Notes: generated from the letters alone by a model not told the origin. A stretch of DNA of 53,589 nucleotides from a bacterium (GCA_021811265.1 JAJZPH010000008.1:1-53589), one strand, 5' to 3'; shown: positions 23,254 through 33,251, numbered from the stretch's first letter. Made by a program: numbers and translations.

Positions 23254-24336
23254 CTACCAAATACTATAAAAATTTTCATATCCCTGTTCTGTTATCACGA
23301 TCGTATCCTCATAGCGGACTCCGCCCAGCCCCGCTTGATAAATCCCAGGCTCGATCGTAAACACCATCCCCGCCTCTAAAATAAGATCGCGATCTTCTCC
23401 CTCGGTGGAAATGGATGGCGATTCATGCACTTCAAGGCCAACGCCATGCCCTAACCGATGCACAAAGAGATCACCAAAACCGCAAGAAGAAATAAAATCT
23501 CTTGCCGCTTTATCCAAAGACCCTAGCCTCTCGCCCGGCTTGCAAAACGCAAGCGCTTTTCTTTGCGCCCTTTGCACGATGGAGTAGAACTCTGCTAGTT
23601 TGGGATGGGGCGTCCCAATAAAAATGGTACGGGTCATGTCAGATGCATAATGATCCACCATTACGCCAAGGTCAATGAGAGCGATGTCGTTTTGTTTGAG
23701 CAGAGCTGTTCCTGGGCGGTGGTGGGGAAAAGCGCTATTTTCTCCAAAACTGACAATCGGATCAAAAGACATTGCATCGGCTCCCAGTTCCCTGCAAAAT
23801 CTCTCAAATTGCCAAGCAATTTCTTTTTCAGAAACACCCTCTTTTAATAAAGAACATATGTGTTCGAATCCTTTCCAGCAAATGACAGCAGATGTTTTCA
23901 AGGCGTCGATTTCTTCCGCTTCTTTGATCAATCGAAGAGCTCGAAAGGGGTTTTCCAGAGCTTCGAATGTGACCTGGATTCCCTTTTGTGCGGTCGTCTC
24001 TTTTAGCTGTGAGAGTTTTTGATAGGAAAGAAGAGTCATAGCGCCGCTGTCGAATCCCACCTTGATCTCTTTTCGGTCCAAAGAGAGAAAAAATTCCTGC
24101 AGCCTCTCTTCGCTAAAAAGATCCACCTCGCAATTGGCTTTTTTCTTTGCCTCCTCGAAATAGCGCCCATCGACAAAAAGTCTCTTTTTTTCCCTGCCTA
24201 TCCAGAGTCTGCCCAGAGAAAGCCGTACATCGGTGAGGTAAAAAATGGAAATAGGGTCGTCTAAAAGGAAAAGATCCAATTTTTTTCTTAGCAAAAGTTC
24301 TATGGCTTTTCTCCAACGAAACGTTTCCTGTTTCAT
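23254..24336 (-). CDS. pepP: Xaa-Pro aminopeptidase / M24 metallopeptidase
   Basis: The product has 360 residues from the ATG at 24336, which overlaps the mutL stop (ATGA). The N-terminal creatinase-like domain (LFLLDDPISIFYLTDVR) is followed by the pita-bread catalytic domain. Metal ligands are visible: the two aspartates of DLGVMVDHYASDMTRT, the histidine in HRLGHGVGLEVHE, and glutamates in FTIEPGIY and VRYEDTIVI. It removes N-terminal residues before proline. Upstream codons in the frame are antisense or overlapping sequence of mutL and are not used. mutL-pepP order matches Chlamydia as I recall it. Confidence 0.94.
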   Translation of the reverse strand: MKQETFRWRKAIELLLRKKLDLFLLDDPISIFYLTDVRLSLGRLWIGREKKRLFVDGRYFEEAKKKANCEVDLFSEERLQEFFLSLDRKEIKVGFDSGAMTLLSYQKLSQLKETTAQKGIQVTFEALENPFRALRLIKEAEEIDALKTSAVICWKGFEHICSLLKEGVSEKEIAWQFERFCRELGADAMSFDPIVSFGENSAFPHHRPGTALLKQNDIALIDLGVMVDHYASDMTRTIFIGTPHPKLAEFYSIVQRAQRKALAFCKPGERLGSLDKAARDFISSCGFGDLFVHRLGHGVGLEVHESPSISTEGEDRDLILEAGMVFTIEPGIYQAGLGGVRYEDTIVITEQGYENFYSIW

Positions 24337-26075
24337 TTTTTTGCTCCTGCTAAAAAAAGATCTTGGATGTGGGTGGATTGTAGAAAGACAAAGATGGGGC
24401 GACCTAAAGGGTCTTTGTCGGGATCTTTGCAATTGAGAAGATGCTCTGTGAGAAGATTGGCCTCCTCCATGGAATAACTTGCTTTTCGAGACCTCGCAAA
24501 CGCAGTCCATCGTTCTGCTATCTTTTTTAAAAAATTCCTTTTCTGCTCTTCGCTCTCTCCGTAGGAAAAAAGCTCTTCCGCAATCGAAGAAAAAAGCTCT
24601 GCTACCTCATTTTGGGCAACATAGGGAGGGATGGCGTCGATCGCTACGCTCTTTTTTCCCACAATGCGCACTTCCCATCCCATACTAGAAAGCATCTGCT
24701 GCTTCTCTTCGATTCCTAACACCTCACTTAGGGAAAGCTCCAGAAGATGCGGAACTAAAAGCGTCTGCTTTTCTTTAAAAAGATTCCCATTTTTTTCTAT
24801 TGCTTTTTCTACCTGATCGAAAAGAGCGCGGCTATAAGCTCCTGGCAAATCAATAACCCCAAGAGAACCAGTGCCTGCAAGTTCTACAAGGTAATAGGAG
24901 CCAACGATTTTCATCCCCCAAAAACCTCTTTTTTTCTCTTCGGGCAAAGAGAGCTTCGGTTGGAAGCAAAAATTCTCGTTTTGAGCTTTGTGTACATAGG
25001 TGGAAAGACAATTCTCCTGAGAAAATGAGGAAGGATCGCAAGAAATTTCATGAGGAAAATCAGAATTAGGGGAAAAAAGGGAACGATCCAATGCATTGGA
25101 AATCATATGGGCCATTTTTTGCTTGAGCAGCATCTCATCTCTGAGCCTTACCTCTCTTTTTTGAGGATGCACATTGACATCTACCATCTCAGGAGGAATC
25201 TGCAAATGCAGAACGAAAAGGGGGTGGAATCCATCTGAAAGTCGGGTACCATATCCCTCGCGCACAGAGCGGTCCACAAGAGAAGAGAAGACGGAGCGTT
25301 GGTTGATTAACAAATATTGAGAAGATCGATTGTGCTTGGCAAAAAGCGGCTTGCCCACGAATCCCATAAGAGAAAAGAGAGAATCTGCGCAAGAAAGGGG
25401 GATCAGGGAAGAGAAGAACTCTTTTCCAAAAAGGTCTTGCACCCTTTTTTCAAGCGCTCTTTCAAAAGGAAGTTGGCACTCTGCCACATCGATCATCCGC
25501 TCTTCGCCAGAAAACAGAGAAAATCCAATCTGAGGATAGGCAAGAGCAAGGCGCGTCATGATTCGATGCACCTCGGCAGTAGAGGCTTTGACAGATTTTT
25601 GAAACCTTTTGCGTGCAGGGACATTATAAAAAAGAGATAAGACCTCTATCGTCGTTCCCTGCCGTCTCGAAGCAGGCTCGATACGCTCGACTTTTCCTCC
25701 CTCCACGTAGAGAAGCGTTGCCGCCTCTTCCAAAGAGGCGCTTTGCATTTTCATTTTAGAAACAGCCGCAATGGAAGCAAGAGCCTCTCCGCGAAACCCC
25801 ATTGTGTGTAGGTGGACAAGATCTTCAAATTTTCTAATTTTGGAGGTGGCATGTCTCTGCAGACTGCGTAAGAGATCTTCTCGGCCCATCCCAACGCCAT
25901 CATCTTGCACCAGAATTTTCTGCAAGCCCCCCCCTATTAGGTGCACTTCGATTCTTTGCGCACCGGCATCGAGTGAGTTCTCCACCAATTCCTTGACAAC
26001 CGAAGAGGGATTTTCCACAACCTCTCCAGCTGCAATCTGATTCACAATCTCATCCGGAAGGATCTCTATGCGCAT
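24333..26075 (-). CDS. mutL: DNA mismatch repair protein MutL
   Basis: This GHKL ATPase couples MutS recognition to strand removal. The product has 580 residues from the ATG at 26075 (MRIEILPDEIVNQIAAGEVV is the standard N-terminus); ATG 26102 is possible. ATP-site motifs: ELVENSLDAGA, DDGVGM and GFRGEALASI, with NVHPQKREVR closing the N-terminal module. At the C-terminal domain the endonuclease motif DQHA-x2-E-x4-E is replaced by DLPGAYSRALFDQ, so latent nuclease activity is not expected and strand nicking must come from elsewhere. It is the first gene of a pair with pepP. Confidence 0.96.
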   Translation of the reverse strand: MRIEILPDEIVNQIAAGEVVENPSSVVKELVENSLDAGAQRIEVHLIGGGLQKILVQDDGVGMGREDLLRSLQRHATSKIRKFEDLVHLHTMGFRGEALASIAAVSKMKMQSASLEEAATLLYVEGGKVERIEPASRRQGTTIEVLSLFYNVPARKRFQKSVKASTAEVHRIMTRLALAYPQIGFSLFSGEERMIDVAECQLPFERALEKRVQDLFGKEFFSSLIPLSCADSLFSLMGFVGKPLFAKHNRSSQYLLINQRSVFSSLVDRSVREGYGTRLSDGFHPLFVLHLQIPPEMVDVNVHPQKREVRLRDEMLLKQKMAHMISNALDRSLFSPNSDFPHEISCDPSSFSQENCLSTYVHKAQNENFCFQPKLSLPEEKKRGFWGMKIVGSYYLVELAGTGSLGVIDLPGAYSRALFDQVEKAIEKNGNLFKEKQTLLVPHLLELSLSEVLGIEEKQQMLSSMGWEVRIVGKKSVAIDAIPPYVAQNEVAELFSSIAEELFSYGESEEQKRNFLKKIAERWTAFARSRKASYSMEEANLLTEHLLNCKDPDKDPLGRPIFVFLQSTHIQDLFLAGAKK

Positions 26076-26168
26076 AGGACTCGAACGATCGGAAGACAAC
26101 ATGAGCAAAAATCCCAATTTTCTCTTAATTTAATATCATACCATCCTCTATCTTGAGTAGAAAGAATT

Positions 26169-27392
26169 ATGGAACAGTATAAAAAGGCTCTTTTCATTAC
26201 ACAAACTCTGCAAAATGCAGGACATATAGCCTATTTTGCAGGTGGCTGGGTACGAGATTTTCTCCTACACCATCCTTCCGACGACATTGATATTGCCACC
26301 AGTGCAACGCCACAAGAAGTACAAGCTCTTTTTTCTAAAACCATTCCCATTGGAATTGCCTTTGGCATACTTCTGGTAGTCATCGACAATGACTCTTTTG
26401 AAGTAGCCACTTTTCGCAAAGAATCGGACTACCAAGATGGAAGACATCCCTCTTCTATTGAATTTTCTGATGCAAAGCAGGATGCGATAAGACGCGATTT
26501 CACAATCAACGGCATCTTTTACGACCCCGTTAAAGACGAGATCTTGGATTTTGTCGAGGGCAGAAAAGATTTGAAAAAGAAGTTGCTACGCTCTATCGGA
26601 GATCCAAAGCTCCGTTTTCGAGAAGACAGGCTGCGTATGATACGTGCCATCCGTCTTTCGGAAAGGCTAAAGTTTACCATCGAAAAGAAAACAAAAGAAA
26701 CCATTACACAATATGCAAGCGAGCTTTTTCCTTCCGTTGCCATTGAAAGGGTGTGGCAAGAGTTTGTCAAAATGGACCAATTTTCCCATTTGAGCAACTG
26801 CCTTATTTCACTATTTGAAGTGGGCCTTTTGTCCGCGATTTTTCCCATTCTACACGGTCTTACTAAACAAGAAATTGAGCAAAGAACCCACCTTCTTGAT
26901 CTCTTCCCCAAAGAGACCCCTCTGATTGCAAAAATTTTAGAGCTTTTTTCCTCTTTTTCTTTAGAAGAAAAAATCGCTTTGTGTCAGTTTTTAAAACTTT
27001 CCAACAATGACCTCTCTTTCGTTCTTCTGCTCGACGAAGCAAAAAACCTCGCAGAAAAAAAGAGCCCTTTGCATCAGTGGGCGCACTTTTACGCAAAAGA
27101 AAAGAGCTCCCTTGCCCTAAACATCTGGACGCTGCATCTTTCCCCAAAGCAAAGAAAGTGCTTTCTTTCCGAAGAGAGCAAACGACAAAAAAGCCTCGCT
27201 TCTGCAATCCAACGCATTCAGACAAAAAATCCCGTCGTGCAATCTATGCATTTGAAAAAATTAGGGATTTTGCCAGGAAAAAAGATGGGGCTTCTTTTAA
27301 AAGAAGCGGAAAAGATTGCCATCGATCAGCACCTAGAAGATGCCAATCTAGTCCTAGAAGAGCTCAAAAAAAGCTCTCTTTGGTCTTGTTGA
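26169..27392 (+). CDS. Class II CCA-adding / poly(A) polymerase-type tRNA nucleotidyltransferase
   Basis: This 407-residue class II nucleotidyltransferase has AYFAGGWVRDFLL (GG-x-VRD), DDIDIAT (metal aspartates near 40-43), RRDFTINGIFYD, GDPKLRFREDRLRMIRAIR and the ERVWQEF segment. CCA-adding enzymes and bacterial poly(A) polymerases share these, and I cannot separate them by eye; chlamydiae carry genes annotated pcnB of this type. The one tRNA in this window (33901-33974) does not encode CCA, so a CCA-adding activity is needed in the cell. It is divergent from mutL. Confidence 0.92.
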   Translation: MEQYKKALFITQTLQNAGHIAYFAGGWVRDFLLHHPSDDIDIATSATPQEVQALFSKTIPIGIAFGILLVVIDNDSFEVATFRKESDYQDGRHPSSIEFSDAKQDAIRRDFTINGIFYDPVKDEILDFVEGRKDLKKKLLRSIGDPKLRFREDRLRMIRAIRLSERLKFTIEKKTKETITQYASELFPSVAIERVWQEFVKMDQFSHLSNCLISLFEVGLLSAIFPILHGLTKQEIEQRTHLLDLFPKETPLIAKILELFSSFSLEEKIALCQFLKLSNNDLSFVLLLDEAKNLAEKKSPLHQWAHFYAKEKSSLALNIWTLHLSPKQRKCFLSEESKRQKSLASAIQRIQTKNPVVQSMHLKKLGILPGKKMGLLLKEAEKIAIDQHLEDANLVLEELKKSSLWSC

Positions 27393-27410
27393 GAAACGCT
27401 CTTTTTTTTA

Positions 27411-29312
27411 TCAATTAATATGAATCACCATAAGAGTCATGTCGTCATATTGCGGCACATCCTTGGTAAACTCGGTGACCTCCTCAATCAAAGAAGAGAC
27501 CCATTCTTCCGATGTTTTTTTATCATTGAAGAGAAGAAAATTTTTCAGTCTAATTCTTCCAAAGGCCTCTTTTTCTCGGTTGATGGCATCGCAAACCCCA
27601 TCGGTATAAAGAAAAAGCATATCACCTTTTTCAAGCGCTATCGACTGAAAAGGAAAGGAGTTTTCCATCTCAACGCCCAATGCCATCGAAGTGGTTTGCA
27701 ATGCGAGAAGGGTATGGTCTTTTTTCTTTAGGTAGGCTGGATAGTGTCCAGCAGTTGCATAATGCAGAATCTTTTTTTCGCGATCATAGAGGCCCATCCA
27801 GAGGGTAACAAACATACCGGTATCTTGACTGTCGTGACAAAAAAGGAGATTGGTCTTAAAAAATATCTCGGAAAGGTTAGAAGAATCTTGAGCAAAAGCG
27901 CGCAGCATACTACGGATGGACAAAGAGTAGAGACAAGCTGAAATTCCTTTGCCCGACGTATCCGCTATGATCATCGCAATGGACTTATCATGTGAAAAAA
28001 GATCGTAAAAATCTCCTCCAACCTCTTGTGCTGGCAGATAGTAGGTTGCTACATCAAGCTCTGCAAAAATGGGCAGATGAGAACCGATGAGATTTTCTTG
28101 AATCTCTCTTCCAATTGCAAGCTCGTTTTGAAAAATCTCTTTCTGAATTCTCTCTTCTTCTGCTCTTTTTTGATGTTCAATCACCGAGTCAATCATGTGG
28201 TTGAAAGAGCTTCCAAGGACATTGATTTCAAATCCAAAGGGATCGTGGACAAACCTAGCCTCTATGTCTCCTGTGGAAATCCTTTCCATAGTTGTATATA
28301 AAGAGCGCAAAGGACGGGAGACGCGCCATATGATCACCAAGGCGATTCCGCCTCCGATCACAACAAATGAGGAGAGCAAAAGAACAATTTCCGACCAGTA
28401 GCGCCTTTTTTTCAAATCGGAAAAAGAGCCTTCTTCAATCGTTACCATAAGAGACCCTTTTGGCATGGCAATAGGCTCTAAGTTGGCTAGCAAATCTACA
28501 TCGAATCCTTTTTGTTTCAACACAAATCCATCGTCTACCCCTTGTACGGGATGCAGAAAGACCTCTTGTTTAAGGCTTTTTCCTTCCAAAGATGGCGCGG
28601 AGCTTGCAATGATCTTCTCCTGGTTGTCCACAAAAGAGAGGTCGAGGCGATAAAAGAGGGGAACGGAAATCTGCAAGCTTTCGATCACAAAAGAAGAGGG
28701 AAGGGCTGAAATCAAAAGTCCCCTGGGCACTTTTTCCCGAAAAATAGTCTTCGTCGTATAGAGAAGCTTTCCCTTGCCGTTTAAGTTTTCTCCAAAAAAA
28801 GCAAAAGAGGCTTGCGCAAATGCTTTTTGCAAAAATTCACTGCGGGGAAAGTAGATTTTTTCCATTGAGGGATTGGAAGAAAAAAGGCAATACCAGTGAG
28901 GACCGTCGGGAACAAGATAAAAAATGAGGGAAGGAAGCTCTTCTTCAAATGGCCAGAGAGTTTTCCACTCAGAGACAACCATTTCTCGACTCTCTTGCCA
29001 AGGGAGTTTTTTGGCAACCAGCTCCAAAATTTCCTTCTGTTGCTCGATGGTCTTCTCAATAAAATGGGCCCGTCCTTCTACAAAAAAGCCCAGGGAAATC
29101 AAAATATCCTTCACCTCTTCTCGATAGCGATGCTGGTAATTCACAACAGAGTCGAAAAAGAGAGGAACGACAAGAAAAATAAGGCTTGCAAAGAAGACGC
29201 GAAGAGCAAGAGAAAAACGCAAATGCCTTTTTCCTTTCTCGCACTTTTGAGAAAACTCTTTGGGCAATATAGGAAAATGCTTCATACTCTCAAGTAGGTG
29301 ACTCTTTTTCAT
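27411..29312 (-). CDS. rsbU: RsbU-like serine phosphatase with sensor and HAMP domains
   Basis: This 633-residue product has an N-terminal transmembrane helix near 35-60 (FSLALRVFFASLIFLVVPLF), a periplasmic region of about 250 residues and a second helix (WSEIVLLLSSFVVIGGGIALVII). A HAMP linker (RPLRSLYTTMERISTGDIEA) leads to a C-terminal PP2C/SpoIIE phosphatase. Metal aspartates lie in VGGDFYDLF, MIIADTSGKG and LYTDGVCDA. The family dephosphorylates anti-sigma-factor antagonists of partner-switching pathways. In Chlamydia the same architecture is named RsbU and its gene is near eno. Start ATG at 29312 abuts the ATG of the divergent methyltransferase gene; an internal ATG at 29285 is an alternative. 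Confidence 0.94.
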   Translation of the reverse strand: MKKSHLLESMKHFPILPKEFSQKCEKGKRHLRFSLALRVFFASLIFLVVPLFFDSVVNYQHRYREEVKDILISLGFFVEGRAHFIEKTIEQQKEILELVAKKLPWQESREMVVSEWKTLWPFEEELPSLIFYLVPDGPHWYCLFSSNPSMEKIYFPRSEFLQKAFAQASFAFFGENLNGKGKLLYTTKTIFREKVPRGLLISALPSSFVIESLQISVPLFYRLDLSFVDNQEKIIASSAPSLEGKSLKQEVFLHPVQGVDDGFVLKQKGFDVDLLANLEPIAMPKGSLMVTIEEGSFSDLKKRRYWSEIVLLLSSFVVIGGGIALVIIWRVSRPLRSLYTTMERISTGDIEARFVHDPFGFEINVLGSSFNHMIDSVIEHQKRAEEERIQKEIFQNELAIGREIQENLIGSHLPIFAELDVATYYLPAQEVGGDFYDLFSHDKSIAMIIADTSGKGISACLYSLSIRSMLRAFAQDSSNLSEIFFKTNLLFCHDSQDTGMFVTLWMGLYDREKKILHYATAGHYPAYLKKKDHTLLALQTTSMALGVEMENSFPFQSIALEKGDMLFLYTDGVCDAINREKEAFGRIRLKNFLLFNDKKTSEEWVSSLIEEVTEFTKDVPQYDDMTLMVIHIN

Positions 29313-30062
29313 ATGATAACAAAAAAAATTGAGAGTTTACAACATCCAATCGTGAAAGATCTGGTTAAGCTACGCGAAAACCATAGCTGGCGCGATGAGA
29401 CAAAACGCGTCTTGATCATTGGGAAAAAAATGGTACGCGAAGTAGCCTCCCTTACGCCTCTAAATGCTCTTTTTGTTTCTTCTCTTTCTCTATATACCAA
29501 CGATCTTCATCCACAAATCCTCTATGAGACATCGCTTGCCGTCATGAAAAAAATCACGGGCCTTGCCGCGCCCGAAGGCATTGCTGCAGAAGTCTTACTT
29601 CCACCGTCCCAAGATCTTTCTGGCAAAAACTACCTTCTCATACTCGATAGAATAGCAGATCCTGGGAACATGGGAACCATCTTGCGCACAGCGCTTGCAC
29701 TTCATTGGGAAGGAGCTATCATACTAGATGGCTGCGTCGATCCTTTCCACGAAAAGGCCCTTCGCGCTTCTATGGGAGCGAGCTTCTTTTTACCACTTGC
29801 GCATTTCTCAGAGTCTGAGCTCGCATGCTTTCTCGCTTCTCACAATATTCCTTGCTACCTTGCCCATATGCAGGGCCGCTCTATCGAAGAGTTTGATACC
29901 ACGCCTCCACTGGCCCTCGTTCTGAGCAGTGAATCTCAGGGAAGTTCTCTTAAGATGGAAAACATCTGCCAAAAAGTGGCGATTCCCATGAAAGAGGGCG
30001 TAGATTCTTTAAACGTTGCCATTGCTGGTGGCATTTTGATGTACAAGATGAGGCATCTATGA
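29313..30062 (+). CDS. TrmH/SpoU-family RNA 2'-O-methyltransferase
   Basis: The product has 249 residues from the ATG at 29313, preceded by AGGTGA. The N-terminal substrate-binding part starts KIESLQHPIVKDLVKLRE and leads to the SPOUT knot. Family motifs are ILDRIADPGNMGTILRTA (motif 1, with N and R), ALVLSSESQGSS (motif 2, in place of the usual GxExxG) and VAIPMKEGVDSLNVAIAGGI (motif 3, with SLNV). It methylates a ribose 2'-OH in tRNA or rRNA using S-adenosylmethionine; the target is not readable. It overlaps rsgA by four bases (ATGA) and begins a run of plus-strand genes ending after eno. Confidence 0.93.
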   Translation: MITKKIESLQHPIVKDLVKLRENHSWRDETKRVLIIGKKMVREVASLTPLNALFVSSLSLYTNDLHPQILYETSLAVMKKITGLAAPEGIAAEVLLPPSQDLSGKNYLLILDRIADPGNMGTILRTALALHWEGAIILDGCVDPFHEKALRASMGASFFLPLAHFSESELACFLASHNIPCYLAHMQGRSIEEFDTTPPLALVLSSESQGSSLKMENICQKVAIPMKEGVDSLNVAIAGGILMYKMRHL

Positions 30063-31129
30063 GCCTCTTCGATATGGAAGAAGACTTTTTTCACAACCGA
30101 AAAGAGCTGAAAAAAAAGCGCAAACTCAAGCAAAAGCTAGACCGTTCGCAATTTAAAAAAAGCAACCAAAAAAGAGTGGAGGGAAAAACCCTTTCTTCCG
30201 ATCTTGTGCGCGGACGCGTTTTGTCCATTCAGGGAAAGGGCACTCTTGTTGCCTCTGGGGAAGAGGAGTTTTTTTGCTCTCTTCGTGGCACGTTGAAACA
30301 GAAAAGAAGTGAGGTCAAAAATCTGATTGCCGTTGGCGATTTCGTCCATTTTTCTAGAAGTGAACTTGTGATTGAAGAGGTGGAAGAGAGAAAATCCTTG
30401 CTTTCTCGCCAAGACATGGTCCGAAAAAAAATGCAGATCATCGCCGTAAACATCGACCAGGTACTGATTACCACGTCTATCAAAGAACCTTCTCTAAAAC
30501 CCCCTCTCGTGGATCGCTATCTCATTGCAGCGAGCAAGGGAAACATGAAGGGCTTGATCGTTGTCAACAAAATCGATCTTCTGGATAGTTTGGCAACCGA
30601 AGAAGCAGCCCTTTACGAGGAGTTTTTTCGCACATTTTCCTCTCTTGGCTATCCCATTTTTTGCGTCAGCAGCATCACAGAAGAGGGTATTGACAAGCTG
30701 GTCATAGCCATGAAAGATAAAACCTCTGTCTTCGCAGGGCAATCGGGAGTGGGGAAAACCTCCCTCATCAACTTTATAGAAAAGAAAAATTTCAAAACGC
30801 TTGGACTTACCAAAAAGACAAAAAAAGGAAGCCACGCCACCACAAAAGCGCATCTGATTCCCTTAAAAAATGGGGGGTTTTGTATCGACACTCCGGGAAT
30901 TCGAAGCTTTGGGCTGTGGAAATTGGAAAGAAGCGATCTTGTGGAGCATTTTTTTGAAATGAAACCTTTTAGCGATCAGTGTCGTTATCCCGACTGTTCT
31001 CACCGCTCTGAGCCCGAATGTGGGGTAAGAAAAGCCGTAGAGGAAAAAAAAATCTCTCCCTTGCGTTTTGCCTCCTACTTGAGTTTAATGAAAAGTATAG
31101 AACAACCCATGGAAGAAAAATATGAGTGA
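30059..31129 (+). CDS. rsgA: Ribosome small-subunit GTPase RsgA
   Basis: RsgA is a late-stage 30S assembly GTPase with circularly permuted motifs. In this 356-residue protein a basic N-terminal extension ([18 protein letters not shown]) precedes the OB fold. The G motifs then appear in permuted order: G4 NKIDL near 167, G1 [11 protein letters not shown] near 222, then the G2 region with KGSHATT and G3 DTPGIRSFG. The zinc-binding end is [14 protein letters not shown]. The start overlaps the preceding methyltransferase gene by four bases, and the stop overlaps eno by eight, so an RNA/ribosome maturation operon runs into eno. Confidence 0.96.
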   Translation: MSLFDMEEDFFHNRKELKKKRKLKQKLDRSQFKKSNQKRVEGKTLSSDLVRGRVLSIQGKGTLVASGEEEFFCSLRGTLKQKRSEVKNLIAVGDFVHFSRSELVIEEVEERKSLLSRQDMVRKKMQIIAVNIDQVLITTSIKEPSLKPPLVDRYLIAASKGNMKGLIVVNKIDLLDSLATEEAALYEEFFRTFSSLGYPIFCVSSITEEGIDKLVIAMKDKTSVFAGQSGVGKTSLINFIEKKNFKTLGLTKKTKKGSHATTKAHLIPLKNGGFCIDTPGIRSFGLWKLERSDLVEHFFEMKPFSDQCRYPDCSHRSEPECGVRKAVEEKKISPLRFASYLSLMKSIEQPMEEKYE

Positions 31130-32387
31130 CATTGCCCTCGTTCATGCACTTGAGATACTCGACTCTCGAGGAAATCCAACAATCGAAGTTGTCTTGCACA
31201 CAAAAAAAGGAACCATCGCACGCGCAAAAGTTCCCTCAGGCGCTTCGACTGGCGAACATGAAGCATTGGAGATGCGAGACAAAGATCCCAAAAGATATGG
31301 AGGCAAAGGAGTCCTACAAGCCATTGCCAATGTAAATGGGCCTCTCAACTCCCTCATGAAAGGAAAATCCATTTTCGAACAAGGAACTAGAGATCGAGAA
31401 ATGATCGAAGCAGATGGGACGGCGAACAAATCACGTTTCGGAGCCAATGCAATTTTGGGTGTTTCTCTTGCCATTGCAATTGCTGCAGCACAAGAAAGAA
31501 AAACGCCTCTTTATAACTATCTTGGTTCGCAAAAAGAAGTCTGCCTTCCCTGCCCTATGATGAACATCCTCAATGGTGGAGCCCACGCCGATAATCTTTT
31601 AGAGTTTCAAGAATTTATGATTCGTCCCATGGGGGCTGCTACTTTTCAGGAAGGGATACGGATGGGATGCGAAATCTTCCACGCATTAAAATCCATTCTC
31701 CAAAAAAAGGGATACGCTACTTCTGTTGGCGACGAAGGAGGCTTTGCACCAAAAATCTCTTCCAACGAAGAAGCCCTCGATCTCATCTGCGAGTCGACCT
31801 TGAAAGCTGGATATAAAATAAAAAAAGATATCGCTTTAGCTCTTGACGTTGCAGCTTCTGAATTTTTTGAAAATGGTTTCTATGTCGAGAAAAAGAAACG
31901 AGCCCTTGCTCAACCCTATCTGCAAAGATCCTCCCAAGAACAGATCGATTACCTTGCTGCTCTTTGCGAAAAATACCCGATCAATTCTATCGAAGATGGC
32001 CTTGAACAGAATGACTGGAAAGGATGGAAACTATTAACAGAAAAACTGGGCAAAAAAATCCAGATTGTGGGAGATGATCTTTTTGTCACCAATCCTACTT
32101 TTTTACAAAAAGGAATCGAACAAAATGTTGCCAATGCCATTCTCATCAAACTCAACCAGATCGGAACGCTGACCGAGACGCTCGATACCATCCACCTGGC
32201 GCAAAAAAATAGCTACGGCACTATTATTTCTCATAGATCCGGAGAAACCGAGGACACTTTTATTGCCGATCTAGCAGTAGCTTGCAGGGCGCATCAGATC
32301 AAAACGGGCTCTTTATCTCGGTCAGACCGGGTCGCCAAATACAACCGTCTTCTAGAAATCGAAGATGAAGTGAAATATTGCAAATAA
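31122..32387 (+). CDS. eno: Enolase
   Basis: Enolase interconverts 2-phosphoglycerate and phosphoenolpyruvate in glycolysis. The 421-residue length is normal. Signatures: [27 protein letters not shown] (mobile loop), VGDEGGFAP, the metal ligands in ALDVAAS, SIEDGL and [22 protein letters not shown] (catalytic lysine) and SHRSGETED. It overlaps the rsgA stop by eight bases, so it is likely co-transcribed. Its position near rsbU is also seen in Chlamydia. Confidence 0.98.
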   Translation: MSDIALVHALEILDSRGNPTIEVVLHTKKGTIARAKVPSGASTGEHEALEMRDKDPKRYGGKGVLQAIANVNGPLNSLMKGKSIFEQGTRDREMIEADGTANKSRFGANAILGVSLAIAIAAAQERKTPLYNYLGSQKEVCLPCPMMNILNGGAHADNLLEFQEFMIRPMGAATFQEGIRMGCEIFHALKSILQKKGYATSVGDEGGFAPKISSNEEALDLICESTLKAGYKIKKDIALALDVAASEFFENGFYVEKKKRALAQPYLQRSSQEQIDYLAALCEKYPINSIEDGLEQNDWKGWKLLTEKLGKKIQIVGDDLFVTNPTFLQKGIEQNVANAILIKLNQIGTLTETLDTIHLAQKNSYGTIISHRSGETEDTFIADLAVACRAHQIKTGSLSRSDRVAKYNRLLEIEDEVKYCK

Positions 32388-32401
32388 ATCTTCTACCTCT
32401 T

Positions 32402-32818
32402 ATGGAAAAGAAAAAGAACGCTTTCCTAAGAGGTAAAACAGTGTACCCAATTGCGCTTTTTGGAGAAGGAGCGAGAGTTTCATCCCATACGCCTCTATTT
32501 CTACGCACCGTAGAAGAGCTTCTCGAACAGGTAGGAATGCCCTCTTTAGAGAGTTTAGGACTCTCTTTTGCCATGCAAACTCTTCTCTACCACCTTCCTC
32601 TGATCTATTTTCAAGTCGAAGAAGAGGGTTTTAGCAGAGAAGATTATTTTTTGGGCTTCCATCTACTGTTACAAAAAAAGGAAAAGCTCTCCGCCGTCTG
32701 CCTTCCCGGCGTAGGGGACGATGCCATTTTCCAAGCAGCGCTCCCTTTATGCGAACAGAGCCAAGCGCTTTTATTAACAACGGAAAAAGATCTGTTTGAT
32801 TACCTAATCTCGTATTAA
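32402..32818 (+). CDS. Hypothetical protein downstream of eno
   Basis: The product has 138 residues from the ATG at 32402, fourteen bases after the eno stop; an in-frame TTG at 32378 would overlap eno. No signal or membrane segment is obvious. The sequence contains SFAMQTLLYHLPLIYF and LSAVCLPGVGDDAIFQAALP and ends LFDYLISY. I recognise no family. A strong terminator directly after the stop indicates it closes the methyltransferase-rsgA-eno transcription unit. Confidence 0.7.
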   Translation: MEKKKNAFLRGKTVYPIALFGEGARVSSHTPLFLRTVEELLEQVGMPSLESLGLSFAMQTLLYHLPLIYFQVEEEGFSREDYFLGFHLLLQKKEKLSAVCLPGVGDDAIFQAALPLCEQSQALLLTTEKDLFDYLISY

Positions 32819-32854
32819 ACACTGGCTTTCTTATGCCAAAAACCAGTGTTTTTT
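32818..32854 (+). terminator. Rho-independent terminator
   Basis: AACACTGG (32818-32825) pairs with CCAGTGTT (32843-32850), followed by a T run. It lies immediately after the hypothetical gene that follows eno, and before the convergent small membrane-protein gene. Confidence 0.85.
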
Positions 32855-32864
32855 CAAGACGTTA

Positions 32865-33122
32865 CTACTTCTTGCACTTCTCAACACAGCGATTGTAGAG
32901 ATAAGCTAAAACGAGTCCGAAAAGAACACCATCGAGAAAAGCCCAAAAAGCACCAATCAAACCACCGATTAGTGAAGGCGCATATCCTGGATAGAAATGA
33001 GCAAGAAGCTTCAATCCTTCAAGACCCCATCCAAAAAAAGCTCCTAAAAGAGCATAACCTAACATAAAAAGTGCATTGACAATTCCCAAAGAAACAGCCA
33101 ACGCTTTTACATGTAATTTCAT
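32865..33122 (-). CDS. Small two-helix membrane protein
   Basis: This 85-residue product starts at an ATG preceded by AGGAG with seven bases of spacing, so it is surely translated. Hydrophobic helices cover about 8-33 (AVSLGIVNALFMLGYALLGA) and 49-76 (PSLIGGLIGAFWAFLDGVLF, then GLVLAYLYN). A Gly-rich GGLIGAFWAFLDG core and a charged CVEKCKK tail follow. It resembles a group of small proteins often annotated as holin-like or hypothetical; no real lysis function is implied. The 130 bases upstream are AT-rich and presumably hold its promoter. Confidence 0.75.
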   Translation of the reverse strand: MKLHVKALAVSLGIVNALFMLGYALLGAFFGWGLEGLKLLAHFYPGYAPSLIGGLIGAFWAFLDGVLFGLVLAYLYNRCVEKCKK

Positions 33123-33251
33123 GATCCACTCCTATCAGTTAGAATCAAGCCATGACTTCATATTATAAAAATAAATTTATTTATGCAATATTTTTATAAA
33201 TTTATGAAATTTTTCGAACTAAGTTAACTAACATTGCATCCAAAGTCTAAT

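Noticed and set aside
32865-33122. Naming the small membrane protein a phage holin
   Set aside because: Only size and two hydrophobic helices suggest it; there are no phage genes nearby.
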